Below are positions 23,614-34,115 of a stretch of 64,000 bases of DNA, piece after piece. Numbering within the stretch: the stretch's first letter is position 1; every line of letters begins with the position of its first letter. The DNA is from Triangularia verruculosa. Its lineage: Eukaryota > Ascomycota > Sordariomycetes > Sordariales > Podosporaceae. The notes beneath the pieces are model-generated. The model ran no database searches. It was not told where the DNA came from and saw only the letters and a program-made list of their open reading frames with translations. A program made the translations under genes and the position numbers. The DNA lies in assembly GCA_033296885.1 (NCBI GenBank), contig MU863896.1:1-64000 (forward strand), in the 5' to 3' direction.

Positions 23614-24750
23614 TTACAAACTAGCCTGCTCCTCCCCCAGACTCTCATGCCCATCCTCCGCAATCGCCCTCTCCATCATCTCAGCCTGCTCCTTAGTCGG
23701 CTCCCACCCCGCCGTCAACATCTCCTCTATCCTCTTCTCCCGTCTCGCCTTCTTCAGCTCCAGATGCCGTTCCCTCGCCTGCTGAAGATGCTCCTCCGCA
23801 TCCGGAAACCGCTCCCTCAACGCCCTCATCGTCTTCTCAATAAACTCCTCCGGCGGCGGCGGCTTCTTACACGCGTCCTGAATCTTGACCACGCACCCCT
23901 TCGGTCCAGCAACAGCACCCTTCACCACCACAATCCCCAACTCATTATCAATCATCAGAATCGGCAAATTCTGCACCGTCACCCTCTGGTTCCCCATCCG
24001 CCCCGGCATCTTCTTCCCCGGGTGCACCCTCCCCCCGGAACCCTGCGAGCCACCAGTCGTACCAATCGTCCTGTGGTTCCTCGAATTACCATGCGACGCC
24101 TCCTGTCCAGAGAATCCATGCCTCTTCATACCACCCGCAAACCCCATACCCCGTGAATTGCTCCTCACATCCACCCTCTGCCCGATATAAAACCAATCCG
24201 GCATCAGCTGCACCCCCACCGGAAGCAAACCCTTTTCGTCTCTCACCCTGAATTCCGCCAGCTGCTCCTTTGGCGCGATCCCTTTAGCTTCGTAGTACCC
24301 CAGCATTGGCGCGCCGATGTTTTTGGGGTCCCGCTCACCAAACCCGACTTGCACGGCCCAGTACCCGTGGTCTTTCCGGGTTTTGTTCAGCACGGTTTGG
24401 ACGCGGTCGAGTTGGAGCACTGTGCAGGGGATGCGGGTGCCGGTCAGGCCCATGAAGGCGGTCATGCCCTTCTTGATGGCGAGCACGCCGGCGCGGACGG
24501 GGGTGGACTGGGCCTTTCGGGCGAGGGCGGCGGCGGGACCGGCGGTGGGGGCGGGGAGGCCCGAGGTGACTTGGTTGAAGCGGTTTGGCTTTGCCCGGGG
24601 GGGGAGGGTGGACCAGCCTTGTTTTACGTTCTGGGGGGCGGAGGTGTGGAATTGTGTTTGGAGGATGAGGGCAGCGGCGGCGGGAGAGGAGGAGGCTGTG
24701 GCATTTCGGAGGGGTAGTCGCCAGACTGCTGGCGCCAGTCGGGGGGCCAT
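23614..24750 (-). CDS. MRPL9: Mitochondrial ribosomal protein uL3m
   Basis: A single open frame of 378 residues. The Arg/Ala-rich N-terminus (MAPRLAPAVWRLPLRNATAS) ends at a FHTSA-type processing context, so it is a mitochondrial presequence. The uL3 fold is clear: GMTAFMGLTGTRIPCTVLQL near the start and the signature GMGFAGGMKRHGFSGQEASHG..HRTIG..GRVHPGKKMPGRMGNQRVTVQN. uL3m lies near the peptidyl-transferase centre of the mitochondrial large subunit. It has a Lys/Glu-rich C-terminal extension of about 70 residues, common in fungal mitoribosomal proteins. Confidence 0.95.
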   Translation of the reverse strand: MAPRLAPAVWRLPLRNATASSSPAAAALILQTQFHTSAPQNVKQGWSTLPPRAKPNRFNQVTSGLPAPTAGPAAALARKAQSTPVRAGVLAIKKGMTAFMGLTGTRIPCTVLQLDRVQTVLNKTRKDHGYWAVQVGFGERDPKNIGAPMLGYYEAKGIAPKEQLAEFRVRDEKGLLPVGVQLMPDWFYIGQRVDVRSNSRGMGFAGGMKRHGFSGQEASHGNSRNHRTIGTTGGSQGSGGRVHPGKKMPGRMGNQRVTVQNLPILMIDNELGIVVVKGAVAGPKGCVVKIQDACKKPPPPEEFIEKTMRALRERFPDAEEHLQQARERHLELKKARREKRIEEMLTAGWEPTKEQAEMMERAIAEDGHESLGEEQASL

Positions 24751-25199
24751 TTTTTGGTGGTTTTTCCCTCTCGTTAGAGGGGGTTATGAGGGTGTCGATT
24801 GGTTCTCTTGATTTGTCGTCGTCGAACTATAACATTGGTTGACAAGGAGGGTTATAGGTGTCGTCCCTGGTGAGAAAATGGCGGCGGCGACGACGACAGC
24901 AAGGTCGCGGGTTGGGTCTTCTGGTTCAATCGCGGCAAGCAGAGAAATTTAGAGCTGGGCTGGAGGGTTCGGGTCCGATAAACCGATCTGCCGGGGGTGG
25001 GATGATAAGGCTTAACCCTAACCCTTTCTCACCGAAACAGCAGCTGAGTGGGCTTCCTCTCTCTCATTCACTTGATTGGTTTACGTTTCAGAGATCTGGA
25101 ACACCTCTCATTTTCAAGGAACAACAACCAGAGACTCACACATCGCAGATATTGATACTTATCTCTTGACGATATTCCTTTGGTAGGACGGTCGTAAAA
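24751..25199. other. Divergent promoter region, MRPL9 / CCDC25-like gene
   Basis: 449 nt between start codons. It includes AACCCTAACCCTTTC at about 25013-25027, a short telomere-like motif also found in yeast and fungal ribosomal-gene promoters. No other feature is seen. Confidence 0.5.
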
Positions 25200-26085
25200 A
25201 TGGTGTTCTACTTCACTTCCACGGTGGTTGACCCACCAGCCTACATTTATGTCGGCAAGGACAAGTTTGAGAGTGAGCTCCCTCCACTGTGTCCATCATA
25301 AGAGTAATAGAGACTAATATCTCACAGATGAGGAGCTGATCAAGCACGGCTGGGAGGAAGATGTCTGGTAAGTCTCATCTGCGTCTCCCAAGTCCCAGCC
25401 GAGACTTTTCCTCACTTGTTTCACATACTAATGCCTCCCACATAGGGTATGCTCACCAAAATCACCAAGACCACGAAGTATCTAGACTCGCTAAAGCTCG
25501 CATAGTTCCACGTAGACAAGCTCTCCTCAGCCCACATCTACCTCCGCCTCCGCGAAGGCGAAACCTGGGACTCCATCCCCGAACCCCTCCTCGCCGACCT
25601 CGGCCAGCTCACAAAGGCAAACTCGATCGAGGGCAACAAAAAGGACAACATCTCCATCATCTACACCCCCTGGTCCAACCTCAAAAAAGACGGCTCCATG
25701 GCCGTCGGCCAGGTCTCCTTCAAGGACCAAAAAAAAGTCAAGCGGATCCTCATCCCCCAGCGGGAAAACCCCATCGTCAACCGGCTGAACAAGACCAAGG
25801 TCGAGAAGCACCCCGACCTGAGGCAGGAGAAGGAGGACAGGCTCAAGGAGTTGAGACAGAAGGATCATGCTGCTTTTATGGCGAGGGTATGTTCCCCCCC
25901 TCCCTTTTTTTCCCTCCCCTTGTGTTAACAGACACAAGAAAAAAGAAGAAGCCCGCATCGCCAAAGAACGCCAGGAGAAAAAACACCAAAAGGACCACGC
26001 CTACGACGACATCTTCACCGAGGAAAACATGGCTCAGTCAAGCAATCAAGACAGAGGCTCAGACTGGGAGGATGATTTCATGTAA
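25200..26085 (+). CDS. JLP2: CCDC25/Jlp2-family protein with a one-nucleotide exon
   Basis: Proposed exons: 25200-25272, 25328-25367, 25446 (one base), 25506-25886 and 25939-26085, 213 residues. The sequence follows human CCDC25 closely: MVFYFTSTVVDPPAYIYVGK, NEELIKHGWEEDVW, FHVDKLSSAHIYLRLREGE, YTPWSNLKK, then a charged coiled-coil tail ending SSNQDRGSDWEDDFM. Trp38 is TG|G, with the G supplied only by base 25446. Joining 25367 directly to 25506 gives TGT TCC ACG TAG, and reading on after 25446 reaches a TAG. Members of this NFACT-R-like family bind nucleic acid: mammalian CCDC25 was described as a DNA sensor, and yeast Jlp2 has been linked to ribosomes. The last intron uses the acceptor ACACAAG at 25938. 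Confidence 0.9.
25446..25446 (+). other. Predicted 1-nt exon
   Basis: A single G lies between intron 25368-25445 (donor GTAAGT, branch TACTAAT, acceptor CATAG) and intron 25447-25505 (donor GTATGC, branch-like GCTAAAG, acceptor CATAG). It completes the conserved Trp codon and restores the frame. Confidence 0.75.
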
Positions 26086-26113
26086 TTTTGTCAAATACCA
26101 AACTTTCCATATT

Positions 26114-26933
26114 TTAACCAACATTACTCCCCATCTGATTAACCCCCACCCCCTTGACCTTGTGATCCGACGGATTCGCCGCTGCCTCATACAGGATATT
26201 ACTCGGCGCCCTTCCCAATTGCATCCACTCCCCCTTGAACCCAACATAACTTATCCTCGTGACGTCTTCGTCTCCATCACCAAAGTTATCCGGGAAGAAC
26301 AGTGAGATCCGACGAACTGCGCTGAACCGGGCTCTCCTCTTTTTTTGTTACCCCACACCATTTTCATCAGCTTCCATTTCACAAACGGGAGAGAGAGAGA
26401 GATAAAAAAAACATACCACCGCAACCTCCTGCACCTCCCCCGTCCGACTCAACTCAAACTCCTGCGTCGTCACATTCCCCCCCTCCGCAACATCAAAGTC
26501 GACATCATCCCGATTAATCAAAACCTTCATCGTCTTTGGCGCGCACTCGCTGTCTGATGTTCGTAACAAAATACTGTGCAGTTTGACCTGTCCCGTAAAC
26601 CTTTCTCCCCAGTTCCAATATCAGCACCTACCCACCCACTACTGTATGAAAAGAAGAGGGGGAAGGGGAAACAAACGGAATGTTAAAAAGCAACTGCTCA
26701 TCCGCATCGCTCGCAACCTCGGGCTCAACCACCATCCGTTCCGCCCACGTCTTCTTAAGCACCTCCCTCCCGGACCCGCGCCTCGCCTCGTTCAGCGTAG
26801 CCACCCCGTCAAAGTCAATGTGCTGATACAGCGAGTACTGCAGCGCAGGCGTGATATCGTCCGAGTGGTCGTGCCCGTCGTGCCCGCCGTGACCTGAATG
26901 GTCGTGGTGTTCGTCGTGGCAGTGGTGAGACAT
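26114..26933 (-). CDS. PITH-domain protein (PITHD1-like)
   Basis: Exons 26933-26677, 26600-26417 and 26338-26114 give 221 residues. The joints restore NIPF|TGQVKLHS and EVAV|RRARFSAVRRISLFF, both expected in PITH domains (the C-terminal domain of TXNL1 and PITHD1). The first donor is GTTTGT rather than GTANGT. The N-terminus is a His-rich stretch (MSHHCHDEHHDHSGHGG), longer than the MSHGHSH start of human PITHD1, then LYQHIDFDGVATLNEARRGSG. The C-terminus has SYVGFKGEW and YEAAANPSDHKVKG, both family hallmarks. PITH proteins associate with the 26S proteasome. No thioredoxin domain is present. A role in metal binding for the His stretch is inference. Confidence 0.9.
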
Positions 26934-27335
26934 TCTTCTTCTTTTTTTCTCAAATCAAAAGTCTGGTTAATTTGAGTTAAATTGTAAAAGAGTGAAGTGA
27001 CAACTACAAGTCAAGGTTGCCTTCTCGAAGCTACAGGAAAGTGGGCTTGTGAGTAAGTGGTTCACATTGCTAATAATTGCGGGGTCAGGTTTCGGGTTAT
27101 GGCAGTTGCCACACTCACTTACACAATATTTACAACCTACAGACAGCTGCCAAAACTGCTTCTAAAACATACAAATGTACTACATACTAAACATACAGCC
27201 TATCAAGTGCAGGACCTTAATCATATGAGTCACTCAAAACACTCAACAAGCTATATTTGACTACAAACTCTACCAAGCACCAAACCACCCCAGCAGCTCC
27301 TGCTTTTCCCTACATAGACATCAGACACCAACCGC
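26934..27335. other. Spacer between the PITH gene and SEC31
   Basis: 402 nt with the promoter of the PITH gene and the 3' end of SEC31. AT-rich; no gene is seen. Confidence 0.55.
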
Positions 27336-30300
27336 TCAAGGAGTCGCCTTGCTCATGCTGATCAACCGCTTCACTCCAACCTGCAAACATGTCATTAGTA
27401 ACCGGTTCCATGTAATCACAAAGTAAAAGAACTTACCATCCACTGCCCACACTGTTCCGTCTTCTCCCTCTGGATATCCACCTGGATCTTGCTGGCAACA
27501 TCGTAGTTCTTGCCGGCAAGAGCATCCGCCAACTGAGCCAGCTGCGCAATAGTATCCGCCTGGACGAGCTCTTCATTGTTGAGGTGATCAAAGAGCAGGC
27601 CAAGACGCTTCTGCGTGTCCTTGACCTGTGGCGCAAACGACGCCGGAGCCTTGGCCGCTACTCTCTGCATGTCTTGGCTAAAGATCTCGACTAGCTGCTG
27701 AGCACTAGGGGGGATGTGAGATCGGTCGCCGGCGGGGTGTCTGGGCTTAGCAGCTGCTGGTGGTGGTGGTGGTGCTGCAGCCGCAGCCGGGGCAGGAGAG
27801 GCACGGGGCGGTCCGCCAGCCGGTGGGGGTCCTACTGCAGCTCTCGGGGGCCCAGCACTGGGTGGAGGTCCAACTGGTGGCCGTCCACCTTGGGGAGGAG
27901 GGGCTGCGTACTGGCCCACAGGTGGCGCCGACTGGTGTGCGACGGGCGCAGGGGCATACGGGTTAGATGGGGGAGGAGCAAGCGGCATGGACGTCGGGGG
28001 CTGGCTATAACCCTGAGCCGTTGGTGCCGGCGCATATCTGCTCGGGGGAGGGGCGCCAGCGGGAGGAGGGTTGTATGGCGATGCCATCCGGGGAACAGCC
28101 ATTGGTGATGGCAGAGGAGGCGCTACCTGCGGTGGTGGGGGTGCATACGGGTTGGTGGACGCATGGGAAGAAGCCGATCCTGGTCTAAACGGCAGCTGCT
28201 GGCCGGCCTGTGGAGGTCCGGTCAAGGGAGAAGCAGTGCTGCGAGGAGGCGCAGATCCCTTGGGAGGAGGAGGGGGTGGTGTTGGTGCTCCTCGCTGGTA
28301 GGGGCCAACTGGGGGAGGACTAGCCAGACCACCTGGTCCACCAAAGGGCGAGGTGATTGGGGCGACGCTCGGGGTGGACCTCCGAGGGGGAGGCTTCTTC
28401 GCCGCCATGGACTCGGGAAGATCGTTCCAGGCACCAACATCCTTCTTAATCGGGGGTGGGGGGCCAGTGTTTCTTGGCGGGGGCCCAGTCTGAGTGAAAG
28501 ACTGGACGGGAGGCGCATAACCGCCGCCTACAGGAGACGGTGCGTATCCCTGCTGAGGGGGAGCATATGGAGAGGGCCCTGGCGGCGCATATTGTGACGT
28601 AGTTGTGGGCCCATAGGGGTTCTGGACCGGAGCACGCTGCTGAGCTTGAACGGGGGGAGCATATGGGTTGACAGGTGTAGCAGCCACAGGGGCAATAGGG
28701 GCCGCCTGCTGGTAGCCAAGAGGAGCAGCCGCACGAGAGGCCGCACGAGAGGCAGGAGCCCGAGCAGCAGCGGCACCATGCTGAGGAGCAGCCGTTTGAG
28801 TAGCAAGCTTGACACGGTTTCTCGCCACCTCAGCAGCTGGGAACTCGTTCGGGAGGAGGTCGAGGTACTTTTGAGCAATTGCCAGCTGGCCATGGGCAGC
28901 AGCAATGTCGGCATACTCGGTATACTTGTTGTAGAGAGTCTCGAGCTTCCAGCCCCCAGCCAGGGTCTTCTCCTCATCAGTGAACTTGGTCACCTCACGG
29001 AACACAGTAACCTTCTCGATAAACTGCTGCAGCGATCTGGCGTGAACGGAGAAGGTCGAATCATTAGTGGAGTCCTTCAGTCCAGCCTCCTCAGCCTCCT
29101 TGAGTTGAGCAATCCAAATGTCCACCACCTTCTCCAGCTTGGAGCCGACAAGATAGCAGAAAGAAGCATCATGGCGTGACCCAGACTCGTAGATACGGTC
29201 TCCAAGCGCTTCGCAAAGATCAGGGAACTCGGAGGGATCCGCGAAGGTGCAGAGGGTGACCATAGTTTCCTTCCAGTTGGCAAGGTCGGCATTGTAGACA
29301 ACGTCCCAGAGGTTCTTTCCAATGACCGAGTTGATAACACGGAGATAGCTTGGGGCGCCCTTCTTCTGCGCAAGGTAAGTGGTTTGTACCTTGTCGACAA
29401 GGTCCTTTCCGCCGCAGTTAGCAAGGATGAAGGCGTCTGCAATTCTATTTTCCTTCAAGCAAATGTTGACAGCCTTTTCGAACTTTCCAAGTATAATGGC
29501 CTTGGTGATCTTGTCCTCGAGGTGAGTGTTGCCCTCGCTCAGGAGGTGGAAAGGGTTGTCGGTCCTGGCACCCTTGGTAGCAGGCAAATCAGACAAGAAG
29601 TCCTCACCGTCATCGACATCTCCCCACATGCTGGTCACGCGCTTGTGCTTCTTCTTGCCATCACCGTTGGCTTGGGGAGGAGCCAGCCCAGCCTCTTCGG
29701 TCTCCTCCTTGGCCTCAGTTCCCTCGGTGGTCTCGGCTTCCTCAGCCCCGTTGGAGTCCTCTTCATCCTCCTTGGAGTAACCGAGATACTCTACAATCTT
29801 GGTCCGGCCGTCTGAATCGTTCAGCGTCTTGAGGACCTGCCACTCGGCCTTCTCTTCCTCCGTCTTGGCAGACTCGACCTGAGACTCGCAAATACCAGCA
29901 ATATCTCCACTCTTGATGGCCTCTTCAAACTTCTCCGTGGCAGAGCCAATGTCCGAGTCGACGGAGAATCCAACAATCTGAATCTTGGAAGACCTGGGTT
30001 GGCCGGCGGGCGTATCATTCTTGCGGAGGATGACGAGCTTGCCGCCGTAGCCAAATGACACGCTGACAGGGCGCTCAAACCAGTTGGGAGCCCTAGGAAG
30101 CGAGAAAGATGTTGTCTGGAGTTGAGTAGGGGCCTTGGAAAAGAAGTCGTCGTCATCCAAGTTGTTTTGAGCCGCTGGCACCGTGGATGGATTGGTGTTT
30201 TGCAGAGTGTGGATGGTAATCTTGCCATCAAACGACGCAATAGCAGACAAGTTGGGGTTGACTGGGTTGAACCGCGTCGAGAAGGCCCAGTTGGTCGCCT

Positions 30301-31249
30301 CGGGGAACTCGCCATACCGCTCCCCTGTCTGTGGGTTCCATACAAGTGATCGGTTGTCCTTGCCGCAGGAAATCAACAGACCGGAGTCTTGCTGGCACCA
30401 AGAAAGAGACAGAATACCCTGGTCGTGGCCCTGGAGTGTCTTCTCGGGGACCTGTGAATTTCTCAAATTCCAGAGAGAGATAATTGGGGTATTGTCGTCG
30501 GATGTTGCAGTAAGGAGGCTGGTCGAGTTGTTTGGGTCCCAGGCGATCGCACTGACGGGCTTGCGGTCTCTCGGGGTTAAGGTCAAGGACAACTTCTTGG
30601 TCTTGAGATCCCATACTGAAACAAAACCTCCAGCACTTCCAGCTGCCAAAATGTTGGAGACCTTCCTGTTCCATGCCACACACTCAATATCCTGGGCGGC
30701 AGCGGTGCCAAGACGGAAGGCGGTCGAGGTGTCGTTAACGTCCCAGATGAAGAGCTCGCCCTTTGAGCCGGCCGTGACGAGAACGTGTGGCCTCAGGGGG
30801 TTGAACTGGAGTGACTTGATGGGACCGGTGTGCTTTACTGTGCGTGAGATCAGGGCGTCTTCACTGTCCTTGAGCTTCTGGGCGTCCCACAGCTGCAGGG
30901 ACCCATCCTCCATTGCGCCGGCAACGACACCCAATGGGTGCTCGTCACTTTGGGAACCCCATGCTATATCGTAGAATCTGTGATTCCATCCCGTCAGTCT
31001 GTCTGCTCAGGTGGCTGTAAGGTGGTGTCGCCATCGTGAATACCTGGACTCTGTGCTGATGGTAGCTATCGGCTGGAGCTCGAGCCCCTGTTCTTGGGAA
31101 TCGAGGTTGAGGTCCCACAGCTCGAGCTTGGTCTCGTCCGAGAAATCGGCATCGACTGCGCCGGAACGTGTGCCGGTGACGACGAGGGCATCGGAACCAG
31201 GCGACCAGGCAAAGGCCCCGGTCCGCGGGATCTCTCTCAGGCGGACCAT
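27336..31249 (-). CDS. SEC31: COPII outer-coat protein Sec31
   Basis: Exons 31249-31044, 30977-27437 and 27380-27336 give 1263 residues. The N-terminal seven-blade WD40 propeller (about 1-330) starts MVRLREIPRTGAFAWSP and contains LQFNPLRPHVLVTAGSKGEL and GHDQGILSLSWCQQDSGLL. An alpha-solenoid (ACE1) follows at about 460-780, including AIILGKFEKAVNICLKENRI. A long Pro-rich, YAPP-repeat region (about 800-1110) contacts Sec23 and contains the PP-driven GAP-stimulating segment. The last exon adds a short conserved end (VGVKRLISMSKATP) after a phase-0 intron. Sec31 with Sec13 forms the cage of ER-to-Golgi vesicles. Confidence 0.96.
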
Positions 31250-32090
31250 GATGGTGGGCGGAGATATCGGTCGACGGCGTGTTACGGACTACGGCAGAGG
31301 AGGGATCTCGGGCGATTATCGTTGTCAGGATTAAAACAAAACGGGAAATGGCAATTGGCTCGAGACGCTTTTAAGAAACACCAGAAGAAGCTCTACTCCA
31401 GAGAGCTGTCGGACCGTGAGGGCAGACTGGGTGTGGTGGTGGGTTGGGAAGTTAAGGTGGGAATGCTGGCTGGGCGAGTTGCCAGATTGCAGCCAGGGCG
31501 CCACTAACATTGCGAGGCATGCGCCCACAGGGGGTGATGCCGCCCCCAGTTTTTGGCAGCTGTCCCTTTCCTTCGAGGTGGGGAAGGAAATGTCGGGTGT
31601 CTCGAGGGGTACCCTAACCCTTGTTTCACTCTTACACATCAAGGGCACAATTCTTTATTCTCGCGAGTTACTAAAGAAAGGATGGCATTAGGAGAAGGGT
31701 CCGTCTATGAGGTAGATCAATCAGATCAGAATAAATTAAAACACCCTGTCCAGTCAAACATCCACCTCCAACCATGAGCTCGGGGTTCCTGAACAAGCAA
31801 CCCCAAGCTCTGGCGGGGCATCACTGCAGCTTGCATCCAAGCAATCTTCACTCCACGTGATTTCAGCCTCCATCAACCCAACATCTACACCTCACCACAA
31901 CGAAAAGAAGCCCTGGAAGGGTATTGAGTGTCATATCTGTCAATTGAACCTGCCTTGGACTCATACGAATAAGCCATCACAACAGAACCCTTTCATCAAA
32001 TCCGATTCAAGGCCAGGAACCAGCCACCTCTCACCACTCACCCACTACCACTTACATACATTACACACATACCCCCCTTCCACCCTCACC
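31250..32090. other. Divergent intergenic region, SEC31 / RRM gene
   Basis: 841 nt between start codons; the RRM gene side is CA-rich as in fungal 5' UTRs. CACGTG is present near 31853. No gene is seen. Confidence 0.55.
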
Positions 32091-32677
32091 ATGTCAGACG
32101 CAACCCGCTGGAAAGCCACCATCTACATCGGCAACCTCCCCCCTCAAGCAACCGTCCAGACCATCTCCGAAGCCTTCCTCCCCTTCGGTGAAATAGCAGA
32201 CATCTCCCTCCCCAAAAACGACGGCCGCGGACCCAACAACGCCCCAAACGGCACCGACAAGTCTAACGACTTCCTTGGTACCCGACAAAACCAACAGCAA
32301 CTGCAGGAATCAACTCACCGTGGCTTTGCCTACGTCGAGTTCGAAGACGAGGCCGACGCAAAGGAAGCGATAGACAACATGGATCAAGCCGAGATCTTTG
32401 GGAGAACGATCAAGGTGTCTGCGGCCAAGATTCCAAAGAGTGCTCAGAGTGGCGGGCTGGGGAGCAAGACTGCTGTCTGGGAGCAGGTAAGTTTGCTATG
32501 ACTCGTGATAACCTTCTAGAAAATATTGGCTAATGATATGACAAATAGGAAGGATGGCTGGCCGAACATGCCGTCAGCGAGGAGGACAAGTTGGCTTCCG
32601 AGCAGGCTCAGAACAGGGCAGATGATCCAATGCAGGGCCTAGAGGGACTGGATGTTGCTGGCCCAAAGCCAGAGTAA
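32091..32677 (+). CDS. RRM protein resembling the RNA-binding domain of cyclophilin E (Cyp33)
   Basis: Exons 32091-32486 and 32549-32677 give 174 residues. An RRM covers about 8-115: RNP2 is IYIGNL and RNP1 is HRGFAYVEF. It continues DNMDQAEIFGRTIKVSAAK and then VWEQEGWLAEHA. This order matches the RRM plus linker of metazoan PPIE/Cyp33 (GFAFVEF, NMNESELFGRTIRV, VW..DDWL), a spliceosomal cyclophilin. Here no peptidyl-prolyl isomerase domain follows: the protein ends in a short acidic tail. A 20-30-residue Asn/Gln-rich insert sits between strands 2 and 3. A function in splicing or mRNA handling is inferred. Confidence 0.85.
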
Positions 32678-33029
32678 AGGGGGGTTTGCTACATCACATT
32701 TGTTTATATGGCGATCATGAGGGGGCGATTACACGATGACATCACCGAGGATATCGAGGGATCAATTTTGATATTCCAGATTCTGAACGGAAAAGTTGCA
32801 TAGCTACGGCGTTGGGAGAAAAGGTGACCTTTTGTTAGTCGAGGAAAGAGAAAATAAATGCCATGTTGTCTTTGATGTTTTCACACGTTGATAGAACATT
32901 GAGAGAGAGAGAGAGGGACACCGACTCGGTCTGTTCCATCATGTACAAAGGGCGCCCCCTGCCGTCTCTCCCAAGTTTAAAAAATGAAATAACGAGTTCC
33001 TCCTGCTGAGAATCTCCTATTCCTCCTGG
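32678..33029. other. Convergent 3' spacer, RRM gene / B12D-like gene
   Basis: 352 nt between convergent stop codons. A short GAGAGA tract is near 32900. No gene is seen. Confidence 0.6.
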
Positions 33030-33529
33030 TTAAGCCTCGTGTTTCTCATCGGCAGGGGCGTGGTGGTCGGCAGCGCGATTTTGTCTCTTGAGACGGATGG
33101 TCTTGTCAACGACCAAGTGGCGGCCGATAGAGTAAACGGCGGCGCCAAGGGCGAAAGCAACGACGACACCTATGTTCCTATGAGTATATTGCTTTGTATA
33201 GGCCGGGGTGGAGATATCGTACCAAGGGGAATCAACTCGGCGGGGATGTTCGTGAAGCGGCTTCTGAGGCGCTGGGATACAGTATGGGCTGTGTATCGTT
33301 CAATTCATGTCAGTGTCGTCAAGTCCACTTGTTCCCTCCCATCCTCCTGGTCGACAAGTCAGGGATCCCATTGGCATCACGTACCAGCCTGCTCCTCCTT
33401 CTATAAACACCAAACGGTTAGCTCTGACGCAATCGGAAAACACAAAACTCAACAGCTTGCACTTACTGGAATGGGCCGCATCATGCGGGGGGTGGCCCGG
33501 AACATCCGCAGAGAGCGTGTAGCGAACAT
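33030..33529 (-). CDS. Small mitochondrial B12D/NDUFA4-like membrane protein
   Basis: Exons 33529-33467, 33400-33385 (16 nt), 33288-33223 and 33169-33030 give 94 residues. The N-terminus is Arg/Met-rich and lacks acids (MFATRSLRMFRATPRMMRPI), a mitochondrial targeting type. The core AELIPLGVVVAFALGAAVYS is a single transmembrane helix preceded by PxELIPL, and is followed by R..VDKTIRLKRQNRAA. This is the B12D / MLRQ (NDUFA4) pattern, PE-hP..hTM..R...P/V-RhxKxNRAA. In animals NDUFA4 is a cytochrome oxidase subunit; the fungal role is not settled. The last acceptor is at 33170, because CATAG eight bases earlier would put TAG in frame. It is divergent from COX12. Confidence 0.78.
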
Positions 33530-34115
33530 TTTGATATGGTTGAGTGGGGATGTTCCTCGAGGGACTAGAGTGTAAGACTGTCGACGACGTCGTTTGGAGT
33601 TCTTCGGGTATTCTCTGGGGGGGGGGAGCTTCGGCAAGTTGGAGGTTTAGCTTGTACTTGCGGGTTTGTTTCCGCCAAGAAATTACCATCTACACCCCAC
33701 AACCCTGCATGATTCGGGCCAGTCACCGTCACAGAATATCAGCCCACACTGTGAAAAGACAGCATGTGCCTGCCTCAGGCATCCAAATCAGCCAATCGCC
33801 CGCTGCGAAGCTCCGTCAATTGGATCCGCTTTCCGTCATCAATGTCTGTGTGTGTGTGCACCGGCACTGCATGAACACAGCCCAGCTTGACCCAGCTGCT
33901 CTGTTCTCTCCCAGCGGACAGCCGAACCGAAAAAGCTCCAGCAGCCAAGCCAAGAAGCACAAGCCAGCCAACCCGAGAGCTCCTATCCATACCTCTCATC
34001 ATCTTGCTCTCCGAACCATTATCGAACAACGTACTTCCAACCCCTCTCACCAGGAATCCCACCCCCCCTCGTTCACCACCACCCCCAACGTCCACCACTT
34101 CCAATAACCGCCAAA
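33530..34115. promoter_or_regulatory. Shared divergent region, B12D-like gene / COX12
   Basis: 586 nt separates the start codons of two mitochondrial protein genes. It is CT/CA-rich toward COX12. No defined motif is claimed. Confidence 0.5.

Noticed and set aside
25368..25505. Explaining the JLP2 joint as a classical D1-type stwintron
   Set aside because: In that class the internal intron interrupts the outer donor; here GTATGC is complete and a separate G remains as exon, so a one-base exon fits better.
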